A DNA stretch of 64,000 nucleotides, taken from Naganishia liquefaciens. Its lineage: Eukaryota; Basidiomycota; Tremellomycetes; Filobasidiales; Filobasidiaceae. The notes under the pieces were generated by a model, which worked only from the letters and a program-made list of their open reading frames with translations, was not told the DNA's origin and made no database searches. Positions 44,624 to 56,100 of this stretch are shown piece after piece (the first letter of the stretch is position 1; the number at the start of each line of letters is the position of its first letter). Made by a program: the position numbers and the translations under genes. The stretch lies in the NCBI GenBank assembly GCA_013423385.1, contig BLZA01000023.1:1181782-1245781 (forward strand), in the 5' to 3' direction.

Positions 44624-46249
44624 CTACTCATCCGACGAATCCGAATCATCCATATACTCGTCCCCTGCCTTGTTCTGCGAGTTGTAATAGATGAACTGCC
44701 CGAGGACGATCAGATCCAGGAACACGGTCCCGCCGGAGCCTGTCCGCGCGAGGAAGAGACAATCGTCAGCCTTGCTGGGTACACGTCGAGCAAAGGGGTG
44801 AGAACCGAGCGCACCGATGAGCCAGCTGATGTTGGCGATGACGTAGCTGCGTTCGACGCTCTTGAGGAGGATGCTGGCGACGTAGGTCAAGTCTGAGTCG
44901 GAAGCGGCGGGGCGGGGCGGGGAGGAAGGGGATCAGGAATGACGATGCCAAGGCCGGGGCAAATGACGGAGAGGAGAACCTACTGCCGGAAATGGAGAAG
45001 AAGAACAAGCTCAAGCTGAGTCCCTCGCAGCGCGTCTTCCTGCGCACACGGCCGAGGAGGATCTATCAGCGTTCCAAGGGTCTCACGGCCAAGCGGGGGC
45101 GCGGGGGAGACTCACGCATTGTGCGCAATCTGCGGGATCCGGCTCCCGATGTAGAGCGCCATGCTCGAATACCCGAGCACCTGACTCTTCCATTCCCACG
45201 GTGTGCGTTCCGTACCCACCACCACGACGGCCGTATGCGAGTGTCGGCTATGGTGATGATGTCTGGGCGGCGCGATGGGTCCGCCCGTGGATGGATGCGG
45301 GTGGAGGGATTGGAGGTACCATGCGATGATGCCGACCGAGGTGACAAATAGGAGGAGGAGCGGGTATTTGAGCCAGCCGGGGAGAAAAGGTTTCGTGGCG
45401 GGCGGAGGGTGGGACGAGTGGGAGGCGCGGCGGAGCGGGGTGCGTTCGGGGTCCGAGCGAGTGCGGTCGTTGATGGCGCGTCTGCGAGGGGGGGGGGGGG
45501 GCGCGGGAAGTGGGGAGCGGGGCAGGGTTAGGTGGTGTCGATGGCGGGAGGCGCCAGGAGGACATACTAGTAGTAGATCTGGAAAAGCAATATCACATCA
45601 CAGAGCGTGTACTATGGGCCCCCGAGGTCAGCTTTCTTTCCCCACGGTGAAGCGTACGACGGCCGACTGACGTAGATTGCGAGGATTATCTGTGAATGCG
45701 GTGCCGGCGCGGTCAGCGAAGAGGCTTCCGTAGGAGGGCCCCGGGCGGTACACACCATGGTCGGCAGGAGATGCGCCATGGCGCCTCCGGCGAGGTTTGT
45801 CAGGTCGCCGACAAGCCACTGGGCGAGAGACGGCCGATGAAAGGGTAGATGGGAAGAGAGGCAGGCCGTGAGGTCGGGTTGGGCTAACGAGGGGGGGGGG
45901 CGGGGGCAGGGGGAACGCACGAGAACGACGAAAGCGACGCTGAGGCCCTCTCCGGACTTGAGCTGGTAATTCTACTTTCCCCCCGTCCGAGATCAGTATT
46001 CCGTGTGGGTCTATCCCGTGTGGAGACGGCTGACCTCCCATATCTGGCGGGCGTGCGAGATCAGCGTCGGGGCGGGGGAGGTGGGGATGCAGGGAAAGGA
46101 GACAGCGTACCTGTGGCGTATAGACGATGATCCAGCACGCGATGGATATCCACCCTGCCTGCGCGCATACCCAAGAGGTGAGCAGGGAGTGAAACGACGG
46201 ATGCGAGGCTCACGATGCCGGATGCGTCTTGGAGTGTGATCTCTGTCAT
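44624..46249 (-). CDS. PQ-loop vacuolar amino-acid transporter (Ypq/Stm1 type), 11 exons
   Basis: Seven-span PQ-loop protein of the lysosomal/vacuolar cationic amino-acid exporter family; 298 aa in this model. Exons in transcript order: 46214-46249, 46111-46158, 46035-46043, 45921-45971, 45756-45818, 45672-45689, 45568-45611, 45116-45484, 44984-45039, 44806-44892, 44624-44739. The two PQ loops are TPQIWENYQLKSGEGLSVAF and RIPQIAHNAKTRCEGLSLSL. The third exon is nine bases (Ile-Trp-Glu). The junction after FQIYYY is abnormal: the only AG acceptor gives TA|A, a stop, whereas family-like YRRAIND needs a join three bases earlier, after TCG. Either the acceptor is non-canonical, the sequence is wrong beside the adjacent C-run, or the gene is damaged. 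Intron 44740-44805 (66 nt) is in frame without stops. Confidence 0.85.
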
Positions 46250-47056
46250 GGTCGGTGGTGGGGCTGGCGGGGGAAGGGGGGGAGGGGGAGGGGGGAATGC
46301 ACTCGGGTGGCCTGATGATATCTGCCCCCCCTCCCCCATCGTCGCTCGATCGCCCGTCATGCCCGACCGTCGACCGTCGGCGGGCGAAGAGGGGGAAGGG
46401 GAGGGGCAGGGTCATGTGTTGCAGGGCCGTCGACAAGGCCGTGTGTTCAGGCAGGGTTCTATACGACGGGGATGCTATGCTATGGGGGCCAGCACCGTGC
46501 AGGGGGATGGCAATCACCATCGAGGCGTCGCCGATGGCATCGCCCCGTCAACATGGCTCTCGTGCGCGTCGTGGGGTGAGCGTGTGGACGGTTGACCGTA
46601 GGAGCGCTTGGAGGGCCATTGGGCATCGTCGTAGCCCTGAATGGAGTACTTGGGATGTCAGAGGTCATGGAAACTCTATAGGAACGGACGTCGCTCGGGC
46701 AAGGTGAGGCAAGAATGCACGCACGCGAGTGTCACCGGCAGTCATCGCGTCGCGGCGCCTCGGTGTCCATCCTTGCTCCGCCTGGAGCGACCCCAGCACA
46801 ACGGCTCTCCCATGAGCCCATGCTGAGCGTCGCCACGACCTGTCCCCCTGGCAGCTGGCAGACCGAGGATACTCGCCCGGTCGAGTCTATACCATCCCTG
46901 CCTGCCGGCGGCGCCCGTCCACTTTGGCCCGCCCGAATTCACGTCGATCGGGCAGACGGGCGACGGCGAGCAGCGAGGTCAGGTTATCGCGAGCATGGAC
47001 ATTCTCCCACCCAGTCACCCACCCCCTCCCCTTCACCCTCCCACACCACCCACACC
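46250..47056. promoter_or_regulatory. Divergent promoter region, very GC-rich
   Basis: About 800 bases between the starts of the PQ-loop transporter (minus) and methylenetetrahydrofolate reductase (plus). Strong G-runs on the plus strand at about 46270-46296 and C-runs near 46326 make long spurious ORFs on both strands. No gene supported. Confidence 0.45.
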
Positions 47057-49570
47057 ATGGCCAAACTCTCCTCGCTCATCGCCCGCGAGCCGGCGACCGC
47101 GTTCCACACATTCGAGTTTTTCCCGCCGCGTACACCGCAAGGTCTGGCCAACTTGCTCGACCGGATCCACAGGCTGATCTCGGACCCCCTGAGGCCGCCC
47201 GTCGGGATCAGCGTCACCTGGGGTGCCGGAGGATCGACGGCGGTCAAGAGCCTGGAGTTGGCCGGGGAGATTGTGAGGCTCGTCAGGGAGGATGCAAGGG
47301 GCGCGGACGTCCAGGTCGTGTTGCATCTGACGTGCACGAATATGGGCACAAGGCTGTTGGACCAGGCGTTGGCGGTGAGTCGGGGCGGACGAGGGGTCTC
47401 TGCATGTGTTCATAGTCCCCTCCCGTGGCCCTAGAAATGCAGAGAACTCGGTATCCAGAACATCCTGGCCCTCCGTGGCGGTAAGGCACGAGGTCGAGGT
47501 TCCCATCCCCGCTCGTCGCCGTTGACGTTACCCTCTCCCCCAGACCCCCCGCGCAAGGAGGAATACCGCCCGGCACCCGGTCCCGAGACGGCCTCGCTCT
47601 CACCGACGACGCCCGCCGACCGGGCACCCCTGGGCGACCTCGACCCGGCGGACATGATCCACGAGGATGCGTCCTCGGGCGACCAAGACCACGATGAATT
47701 CACCTATGCGGAAGATCTCGTACGGTACATTCGTGCCGGTCCACACGGCGACTGGTTCTGCATCGGCGTCGCGGGCTACCCGACGCCGCACGTCGATTCC
47801 CCGAGCGTCGAATCCGATGTCGCCTTCTTGGCGCAAAAAGTAAACGCCGGGGCCGACTTTGTGGTCACCCAGTTGTTCTACGATGTCGACGGCTTCTTGC
47901 GCTGGGTCGAGCGCGTGCGGAGCGCCGGCGTCGACGTGCCCATCATCCCGGGGATCATGCCGATTCAAAACTATGCGTCCTTTCGACGGCTCGTCAACCT
48001 GTGTAAATGCCCCGTGCCGAGGGATATCATTGATGACCTCGAGCCCATCAAGGTATGTCCTCGTGCCGTGGATTGAGCAGCACGCCCTGAACCTCGTTCC
48101 CTCCTCACGTAGTCCGACGACGCAGCCGTCAAACGCTACGGCATCACACTCGCCACCACCATGATCCAGAGAATCCTCGACGCCCGTCTGCCGCAAGTCC
48201 ATGGCGTCCACTTTTGTACCCTCAACCTCGAGAAATCCGTACGAACAATCATGGATAATCTCGGCTGGACGTCAGCAACCGCGTACCGGACCCCCGCGGC
48301 GGACCTGACGGGAGAGCATCATCATCATCATCGGGATCTGCTGATTGAGCAGAACGGAACCATGGTGCCCGCGACGGCGGCCGATCTGTCGGCGTCGTCG
48401 CCTTCCCGACAAGTCCAAGCGCTCAGTATCAGTCCCTCGGACGCGGCGCAGATGGCGCAGGTCGGGTTCAAGCATCGGCAGATGCATCAGCTGGGGATCA
48501 CGGGCGCGGTCGAGGACGCGGCCGGGGCGGGGCCGCATCAGGTGCAGCCGGGGGGAGGGGTCGTCGAGGATTGGGACGAGTATCCGAACGGAAGGTTTAC
48601 GGATGTGAGGAGTCCGGCGTATGGTGAGATTGATGGGTACGGAAATGGATTGAAAATCACGGTGAGTTTCTTCCGCCCTTGCGTGCGGGTGGGAACCTGA
48701 CGTTGCTGCCTTGCGCGCGCGCCAGCCGGCACAAGCACTCAAAGACTGGGGAGCGCCCGTCGACGCCGAATCCCTCTCGGCACTCTTCACGTCCTACCTC
48801 CAATCCGCGCCTTCCACACCCACCACACCCTTCTGTGACCTGCCCATCTCTCCGGAATCACACACCATCCTACATTATCTCATCCACCTCAACTCGCCCG
48901 CCCGTCAAATGTGGACCGTCGGCTCGCAGCCGGCCGTCGATGGCGCACGGAGCGATGATCCGATTCACGGGTTCGGCCCAAAGGGAGGGTACGTGTTCCA
49001 AAAGAGTTTTGTCGAGTTTTTCGTCGGCGGCGTGCGCGACGTGGAACGGCTGCAGGAGCGGATCGAGCGCGAGGGGCAAGGCGCGATCAAGTTTTATGCG
49101 GGCAATAAGAGGGTGAGTTTTGCGGCGGGGCGTGGGGGAAGTCGAGAGCACGGGCTGACGGGGCTGACGGGGCTGCGGGCGTTCAGGGCGACTTTATCAG
49201 TAATCTCGACAATGAAGACGTCAACTCGGTCACATGGGCCGTTTTCCCGGGACAAGAAATCGTCACGTCGACGCAAATCCAGGAAGAGTCCTTCCTCGCT
49301 TGGAAGGTGCGTAGACCGGCACTCCTAAACAAGGGTCTCTCGTTGACGTTTTCTCATGCATCGCAGGAAGAAGCATTCGAAATCTGGACAGAATGGTCGC
49401 GTCTCTATCCGCTCCGTTCGGCATCGCGCAAGCTGCTCCAGGGCATCGCAGATAATGCGTGGCTCGTCAGCGTGATACATCACGATTACAAGGATCCCGA
49501 GGGCCTGTGGAGGTTTTTGCTTGGCGACGAGTACGAGGCCGTGCGGCAAAAGGCACAAAAGAAGCAGTAA
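47057..49570 (+). CDS. Methylenetetrahydrofolate reductase, 7 exons
   Basis: Reduces 5,10-methylene-THF to 5-methyl-THF for methionine synthesis; 710 aa, a little longer than the fungal norm (~600-660). Exons: 47057-47374, 47435-47480, 47544-48052, 48113-48661, 48726-49112, 49187-49306, 49367-49570. The FAD-binding barrel has FHTFEFFPPRTPQGLANL, VTWGAGGST, VVLHLTCTNM, the flavin-site run around DWFCIGVAGYP and DFVVTQLFYDVD, and PGIMPIQNYASF. The eukaryote-type regulatory domain includes WDEYPNGRFTDVRSPAYGEI, GYVFQKSFVEFFV and the W..FPG.E.V.ST block. Extra length comes from insertions: one after DPPRKEEY (~125-165) and a His/Asp-rich then Ser/Gln-rich linker (GEHHHHHRD, ~335 onward). Yeast has two paralogs, Met12 and Met13; I cannot say which is closer. 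Confidence 0.95.
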
Positions 49571-49786
49571 AAACGACTTTGGGGAGTCGATATGACGCAT
49601 ATGACAATACGCATTATTGCGCGAGTATACAGGGGGGAAGCAAGCGAACGAGGGTTGCAAACAATCAGGTGATACTATCATGGACCGTGAGAGCATGGTC
49701 TCGCGGTTCGACCTAGGTGAAACTTGGCTATGATACATCCGCTAGATCCCCTCCGGCTCCGAGATGCTTCTGAACGATGCAGGTCT

Positions 49787-50299
49787 TTATGCGCTGGTGG
49801 CAAGGGACTCCTCTACGGCTCGAGTAGTGTAACGCTTATTCTTCTCATGCACGATTCGCGCAATCCAGCTATACGCACAACCTGGACACACTTGGTCTAG
49901 CTCTTGGCCTCTCCCTGCTTGCGAGTCTTCTTGCGATATCAGCTGGATGTGCTCCCAGACCTGAGCATTGTCAATGAGCGCGACTTTCTGTTCATGGAGC
50001 TCCTCGAACACGCGAAACAATATTTTGGCGCATCCGGCAAGCTCAAGTTGGACCCAACACCTATAGTGTTCCGGCTCGAAAGCTTTCGACTGTGTACTAT
50101 CGGTATCAGCGGAGCGTATCGTAGACCGACCCATCGTTCGTTCAAAAGGCGGCTCGCCTTGCCACCAGACGGAGGATTCAATCCTAGCAAGCGGACTGGC
50201 AATACTTTTCCTCTGCGTAGACATAAACTCATAGCTGGAAGCGGAACTTGGCTTGCGGTTCCTGCGGAAGTCGCACAGAGTACTGGGCGAATTGCCCAT
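49787..50299 (-). CDS. Orphan small cysteine-containing protein A, 170 aa
   Basis: Single open exon, no recognised family. The first half is basic and serine-rich (FRRNRKPSSASSYEF), the second half is predicted helical (AKILFRVFEELHEQKVALID) and ends in a Cys pair inside a hydrophobic run (VCPGCAYSWIARIV). It shares with the ORF at 51022-51588 the order RKPxS..SSxY, an isolated cysteine, Q-[KQ]-V-x6-[NF]-A-[QE]-V, and a C-x2-C-A-x2-W-I block. I infer they are diverged paralogs. No signal peptide or membrane span. Confidence 0.5.
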   Translation of the reverse strand: MGNSPSTLCDFRRNRKPSSASSYEFMSTQRKSIASPLARIESSVWWQGEPPFERTMGRSTIRSADTDSTQSKAFEPEHYRCWVQLELAGCAKILFRVFEELHEQKVALIDNAQVWEHIQLISQEDSQAGRGQELDQVCPGCAYSWIARIVHEKNKRYTTRAVEESLATSA

Positions 50300-51021
50300 T
50301 GTGAGGATTCAGGCACGTGGAAAGCGAGAAGGAATAAAGGCGATAGGTGGACCGACGTCAAACGGAAGAGTTCAAGTTGCAAGTGCCAGCGAAAGAGAAG
50401 GAATCGAGAACTCATATATCATAGGCCGGTCATGAGATAAGTATTTCCTACATGGATCGTCATATCGCGCCTTTCTTCGGAATTCTACCTTGAGAATCAA
50501 AGCCGAAGCGAGTGGTAAATGGAAGGAAGCGAATAGAAATTCGGGCATTCGGGCAATCTTCATGTCGTCGTCACACAGCCGCAGGTCCCCCAGTTTTGTG
50601 GGGAAAGGCAGTATATGTACAACGCTTCTTTGTCCTGCGGATTCTGTCACAAAAGACGTCCATCCGGAACTAAAGGAGCCACCAAAAAAAGAGGTGGACA
50701 CTAGCAACCGCCGACTCACAGACGTTCGAGGGTCCTTCCAGGTCCTGAGGGGAAGGCAGGAAGGATAGCAGATGTGAGACAGTCGTCTGTGCTGAGGTTG
50801 ACCGACGGCGGATTTCCAAGGCAGCTCTTGTCCTCCTCGGCTCTCTGCACTCCAATAGGTGATGCTCCGTCTCTCTGCTATCCTGAGCCAAAGGGATCAT
50901 CGTTGAGATTCGGGTTGACACATATATATGTTTATAGAAATATAAAGTATCGAGCATGGACATGGACGCAGCAGGCCATTCAAGGACAGACTCGGAAGTT
51001 GGAAGCGGAAGGCGGCTACAG
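50300..51021. other. Intergenic region
   Basis: Separates the two cysteine-containing ORFs. Open frames on both strands (for example minus 50372-50719) show no domain or consistent composition. Nothing else seen. Confidence 0.4.
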
Positions 51022-51588
51022 TCAGAGCCCAGCATGGCCTGAGATGCATTCGTCGTAGACACAATCGATTGCTGGGGGCTTGGCCGCCTCGAATAGTAGT
51101 CTGACGCGAAATTTGCTCAGAAACTCGTAAAAGTCCAACTGTGAAACGATCCAGCGCAAAGCGCATTCTTCACAGATCTTGCCCTTGCAGACAGCCAGTC
51201 TTAGGCAAGGCATTGCCCCAAAAACTTCGGCAAAAGTAACGGACGTCACTTGCTGCTGTTGGAATAGCCCGATGATTGCACGTAGCTCGACGCCGTGTGC
51301 TTTGCCGATGTTGTAGCTCAGGCAATTCTTCCTATCGTGAGACATCACAGATATTGTGGACGCTGATCCTGGCGTTGGAGCTCGCCATGAGAGAGGAGCG
51401 ATAGTAGTTTCCGACACCTTGGTAAAGATTGGATCGAATTTCGAGAGCTCACTATAGTTTGAGGGATAAACGGTCGCAGACTGTGAGTAAATACTCGAAA
51501 AAGTGCTGACTGGCTTTCTCCCGCCGGATTGATACGAACCCCTTCCATGACGCCGGGCACGGCTTATCATACTGCACCAGTTCGCCAT
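51022..51588 (-). CDS. Orphan small cysteine-containing protein B, 188 aa
   Basis: Single open exon, no recognised family, apparent paralog of the ORF at 49787-50299. Order of parts: arginine-rich start (ISRARRHGRGSYQSGGRKP), Ser/Tyr-rich stretch (STFSSIYSQSATVYPSNY), a predicted helix with glutamines (LRAIIGLFQQQQVTSVTF), cysteines in AMPCLRLAVCKGK, the shared ICEECALRWIV block, and a C-terminal pair of cysteines (DCVYDEC). No signal peptide, so probably intracellular. Eight or so cysteines suggest metal binding or disulfides, but the spacing does not match a zinc-finger class I know. Confidence 0.5.
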   Translation of the reverse strand: MANWCSMISRARRHGRGSYQSGGRKPVSTFSSIYSQSATVYPSNYSELSKFDPIFTKVSETTIAPLSWRAPTPGSASTISVMSHDRKNCLSYNIGKAHGVELRAIIGLFQQQQVTSVTFAEVFGAMPCLRLAVCKGKICEECALRWIVSQLDFYEFLSKFRVRLLFEAAKPPAIDCVYDECISGHAGL

Positions 51589-52641
51589 GCAGGCGATGAG
51601 AGCCAGAGGTGAGAAGAACGGGGAATGCTGCGCGCTCGAGTGGAAACCGAGGTGAAGGGATTGCAGAATTTCTGACAGCTGGCACGGGGTAAGCGTATAA
51701 TTATGTCGGTACGACCAGACGTTGCGACGGATTGATAACGATACACGACTTCTCAGATCGAGTCGTGATGTAGAATGATGAAGATGTCATTTGCGTTCAA
51801 GGTAGATCTAGAGATTATAGAGATAAATTGTGATACAATGGTGTAGCCGGCAGATGACTTTCGTGCTTTGGGGGCGTTTTTCATCTGCCGTCGGCATGGC
51901 TTCCTTTGTGCAAGTTTAGTCGTCGTCGCAATGCAGTGTCATCTCCCTTTCTCCGTATTGACTTCCTAAGAGCCTAGACTTTGAACCACCCGTCGAAGCC
52001 ATCCTCGGAAGAGAGCTTGGTGACAGGGGCTTTCTGATCACCTCATCAAAAAGGTATCAATGGTGAATGGTAAAAGATTCGATTTTGTCGCTTTCTCGGC
52101 AACTGACGGGAATCGTCCTACGTCTGGAAATCGGGTTCAAAGTATTCGATGGATCAAAAGCTTCATGTGGGCTGACGTGAAAGACGATCCTACTGTGTTC
52201 ATGATACATCCTTTGTGAACCCAAAATCAATACAACTCCAGCGTCATGTACGCTTAAGGATACTCTGTTCATTCGATCTTGCGTTGTGGGGAGATTCTGT
52301 TTACCTGTTCTCAGAACGCGAGAATCTGTTTGCCTGTTCTGTGAAACAGACAAACCCATAATGAATACTGTGCGAAAGGGCCCAAAAGGGCATTGCTCTA
52401 GAGAATCAAAATAAACACTGGAAACTTCACTCCGCTTGCAAAAGCTGGAATGTGTTGTTAGCTGTGTAGCGGAACAAGTGGAGCAATTGCCTTATGCTTT
52501 CGCGATTCATGAAAGGCAAAAACGCTGTGAGGAATGCTCGAGCTATTGCTCGTATCGCCGAACAGAGAACCTCAGGAATTGGGCCAGCTGCCGCCGGTAC
52601 CGGAACGCGAACGTTTCGGAAGCAGCGGAAACAAACCTGGG
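51589..52641. other. Intergenic region
   Basis: About 1 kb with no supported gene. Short ORFs only; no repeat or RNA gene noticed. Confidence 0.45.
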
Positions 52642-53169
52642 TCATGCCGTCATGTGCCCCGCCAATGTGATCTGTGGCTGATTCACATGAGGTCGATCGC
52701 CAGGCACGGGAGGCAAAGAAGCGTAAGGCACTTTGGCCAGAGAAGCGCCGCATTCAAAACAAACAATCGTAGCCGACACACGCTGACAAGCCTTCAGTGG
52801 GCAATAGACTTTTCTGCTGTCGGGGTCAGCGATCTGGCTGCGGCTCGTACGCCTCTTGCTGCCTGGTGACAGCATACCCGAGATTGGTGTCGGAGAGCTT
52901 ATCGAAGTGCCGAGATGGATGAAACATCTCCAGGTCGAGGGTGGCGGATTTTCATATATGTAACGATAGGAGGTACGAGGAAAGTCTTTGATGTGAAACG
53001 TTACCAGAACCCTCATATCCACCATTCGATACATCAGCCCGCAACCCTTCTTGGCTGGACCATAGCGATCTCGACTCACTTTTTGCACCCTACGCCAGAT
53101 TTCGAAAGCAGGTCTTTCGGGGCTGAACGCATCGGAACCACATTCCTTACAATCAAGTGAATTCCCCAA
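52642..53169 (-). CDS. Doubtful cysteine-containing ORF
   Basis: The frame is open for about 175 codons but begins without an ATG at its 5' end (first internal ATG at Met of MYRMVDMRV). It contains CKECG near the start and CPLKACQR...CFECG near the end, together resembling a split zinc ribbon. The 5' end abuts the start of the glucanase gene on the other strand, so it would occupy that gene's promoter. It may be an exon of a spliced gene or a chance frame. Confidence 0.3.
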   Translation of the reverse strand: MGNSLDCKECGSDAFSPERPAFEIWRRVQKVSRDRYGPAKKGCGLMYRMVDMRVLVTFHIKDFPRTSYRYIYENPPPSTWRCFIHLGTSISSPTPISGMLSPGSKRRTSRSQIADPDSRKVYCPLKACQRVSATIVCFECGASLAKVPYASLPPVPGDRPHVNQPQITLAGHMTA

Positions 53170-53174
53170 GGAGA

Positions 53175-56100
53175 ATGTACGGTCGGACAGTCGTCCTCGT
53201 GGGCCTTACAATATGCCTCGCTATACTGCAACAAGCGCAAGCATTTCCTCGTTCGTGGTCTCGCTCGGAGTCCCACATCAAGCGATCCGGAAGGCTTCAT
53301 TCCCGGGCTACGACGATACCAGATGGTTGGGCATACACTGATTGCGTAACGGATACCGGCAACCCTAGGGGACTTCAGGGATACAGCTTTGATAGCTCGG
53401 CCATGACCGTCAACCTGTGCATCACGACGTGCCAATCCAAGGGCTTTGTGAGTTTTAGCAACATTATACAAACTGGACATCGGCTAAGTCTACCTTACAG
53501 GTCCTAGCTGGTTTGCAATATGGCCGTCAATGTTACTGCGGAAATGCTATGGGTATGTATCGATATCTTCGCAAAGGCTTTACCCGCTCATGTTATCCCT
53601 CAGCGGAGGGCTCCGGAGCCTCAACCACGGGATGCACTATGCCTTGTGCCGGTGCGAGTGACGAGCAATGCGGAAACGGGTATAGATCCAGCCTTTACAC
53701 ATACGTTCCCAGTGTGGCGAAATCCCTGGGCTGCTACGTCGATTCCGGATCGCCCAGGTTATTGCCGTCATACTCTTTCTCGTCGTCGAGCATGACTCCG
53801 ACTTTATGCCAGAGTACATGTTTGAGCAAGGGTTACACTATTTCTGGTCAGTTCGGAGGTATCGTTCATCTCGGAGTCTTGCTGATATCGTGCACGCATC
53901 GACAACAGGCACCTCGTATGGGACTCAATGCTACTGCTCCTCTACTGCGCCTCCTGCAACCGCTAAGACTGCCGACTCTGACTGTTCCATGAAGTGCGCC
54001 GGGTCCACCGCAACGTGCGGAAACGCCTGGCGCCTGAATGTGTATTCAATCTCCGATACCCCAGTGGTCACGTCACCTGCAACCACCTCAGCAATCAGGA
54101 CTAGCACTACCTCAACGCCGACGACGACGACAAGCAAGCCAGTAGCCACGTCTTCGATTCCTGCGAATCCGACCTCCCCGGTTTCTCTGGGTTGCTATCT
54201 GGACAATTCGAGCGATAGGACAATGTCCTATTCCGCCGGAGGTTCGAGCAGCATGACTCCCGCGCTGTGCCAGTCCTTGTGTCAGGATGCGGGATACATC
54301 TTTGCAGGTATGACCTACATAGACGTTGACGGTATAACGATCTGATTGTTTTCCCAACAACAGGTGCCAGTTATGGGCGCGAATGCTGGTGCTCGAATTC
54401 CGCTCCGGCTGCAAGTGCTAAAACGGCAGATACAGAATGCTCGATGGCATGCACGGGGGATGCGAAAAGTATCTGCGGAGCATCCTGGCGCCTGAGCATT
54501 TGGCGGGTGCCCGCACTCACGCCCACAACCTCTAGGGTCACATCACCAATCACTTCAGCGATCAGGACCAGCACTACCGCAATCCCGACGACGACAAGCA
54601 GGCCAGTGGCCACGTCTTCGATTCCTGCGAATCCGACCTCACCCGTTTCTCTGGGTTGCTACCTGGACAACTCGAGCGATAGGACAATGTCCTATTCCGC
54701 CGGAGGTTCGGGCAGCATGACTCCCGCGCTATGCCAGTCCTTGTGTCAGGATGCGGGATACCTTTTTGCAGGTATGACTTGAACGCTATCGATGGTGTAG
54801 CAATCTGACCTTTTTTTTTCTCAACAACAGGTGCCAGTTATGGACGCGAATGCTGGTGCTCAAATTCCGCTCCGGCTGCAAGTGCTAAAACGGCAGATTC
54901 AGAATGTTCGATGGCATGCACGGGCGATGCGAAGAGCATTTGCGGAGCGTCTTGGCGCCTGAGCATTTGGCGGGTGCCCGCCCTCACGCCCACAACTTCT
55001 AGCGTTACGCGTATCACGACGACCACGGCCAGGGTTACGTCAACGACTTCAAAGGTTACTTCTACAACGTCCGCGACTCCAAAGCCTACGCCAACTGTCG
55101 GATCGACTTGCGTAGCGAGAGATGGAGGAGAGAAGAAAGTCTGGGCGCAGTGAGTCATGCTACCTTTCCATCCTCACTCTGTTGATTGAACAATCTTCAG
55201 CCATATCGTCGGCAACACCTATCCTTATACCAAAGATGATTGGAGAAGAGATATACAGTTGGCTCAGGCCAGTGGCATGTGAGTGCGATATCGATCATCA
55301 AGCTGACCTGGGCTGATGCCTGCGATAACAGCGATGGCTTTGCCCTTAATTTCGGTCTCGACTACTGGCAGCCCGCTCGTATTGCCGACGCCTACGCGGT
55401 GGCAGCGGAATTAGGATCCACTTTCAAGGTAGGTCCCGCCATGTAAAGCAAGCAGCATAATCTAACAAGTCTCAACAGCTCTTCCTCAGTCCTGATATGG
55501 ACGTCATCGAATGCGTCTCCACCAACAACTTGGCCTTGATTCAAAACTACATTGCGACCTACCAAAATCACACGGCAGCGGCAAAATATGGCGGAAAGTC
55601 AATCTTGACGACTTTTGCCGGCCAGAATTGCAGATTTGGTCAGAGCGATATGAATAAGGGGTGGCAGCTGGCTATGAATGGCTATCGAAACTCGGTAAGT
55701 AAAACTCAGGTAGCGCATAGCGTTTCCTGACATTGGAGAATCCGCTTCAGACGTACTTTGCGCCTGCTTGGACGGAAGGACCTGAAAAATTCAGTACCTA
55801 CGACTTTGACGCCTTTGTCAATTGGGGAGCCGCCTGGCCCAGCTCGACGTCCGATATTGATATGGCTGACGACAAGTACACCATGTCGAAGCTTGGAACA
55901 CGAAAATTGATCGCGACGGTGTCTCCAATCTTCTTCACTCACTTTAGTTGGAAGGTATGTTTGTCAAAACTGTCCTTCAAGACGCCTCGCTGACAGCATA
56001 TGCAGAACTGGCTGTATCGATCTGATGACTTTATGATGTCACAAAAGTTGGAGCAATTGCTGTGCATGCGCAACCAAATCGATCAAATAGAAATCATCAG

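Noticed and set aside
45248-46595. Long overlapping ORFs on both strands with Pro, Arg and Gly runs
   Set aside because: Artefacts of very GC-rich DNA with G- and C-runs; the spliced PQ-loop transporter explains 44624-46249.
46924-48790. Several antisense or shifted ORFs of 100-240 codons
   Set aside because: Shadows of the GC-rich methylenetetrahydrofolate reductase gene.
49679-49730. Possible tRNA T-arm (GGTTCGACC)
   Set aside because: No matching acceptor, D or anticodon stems around it.
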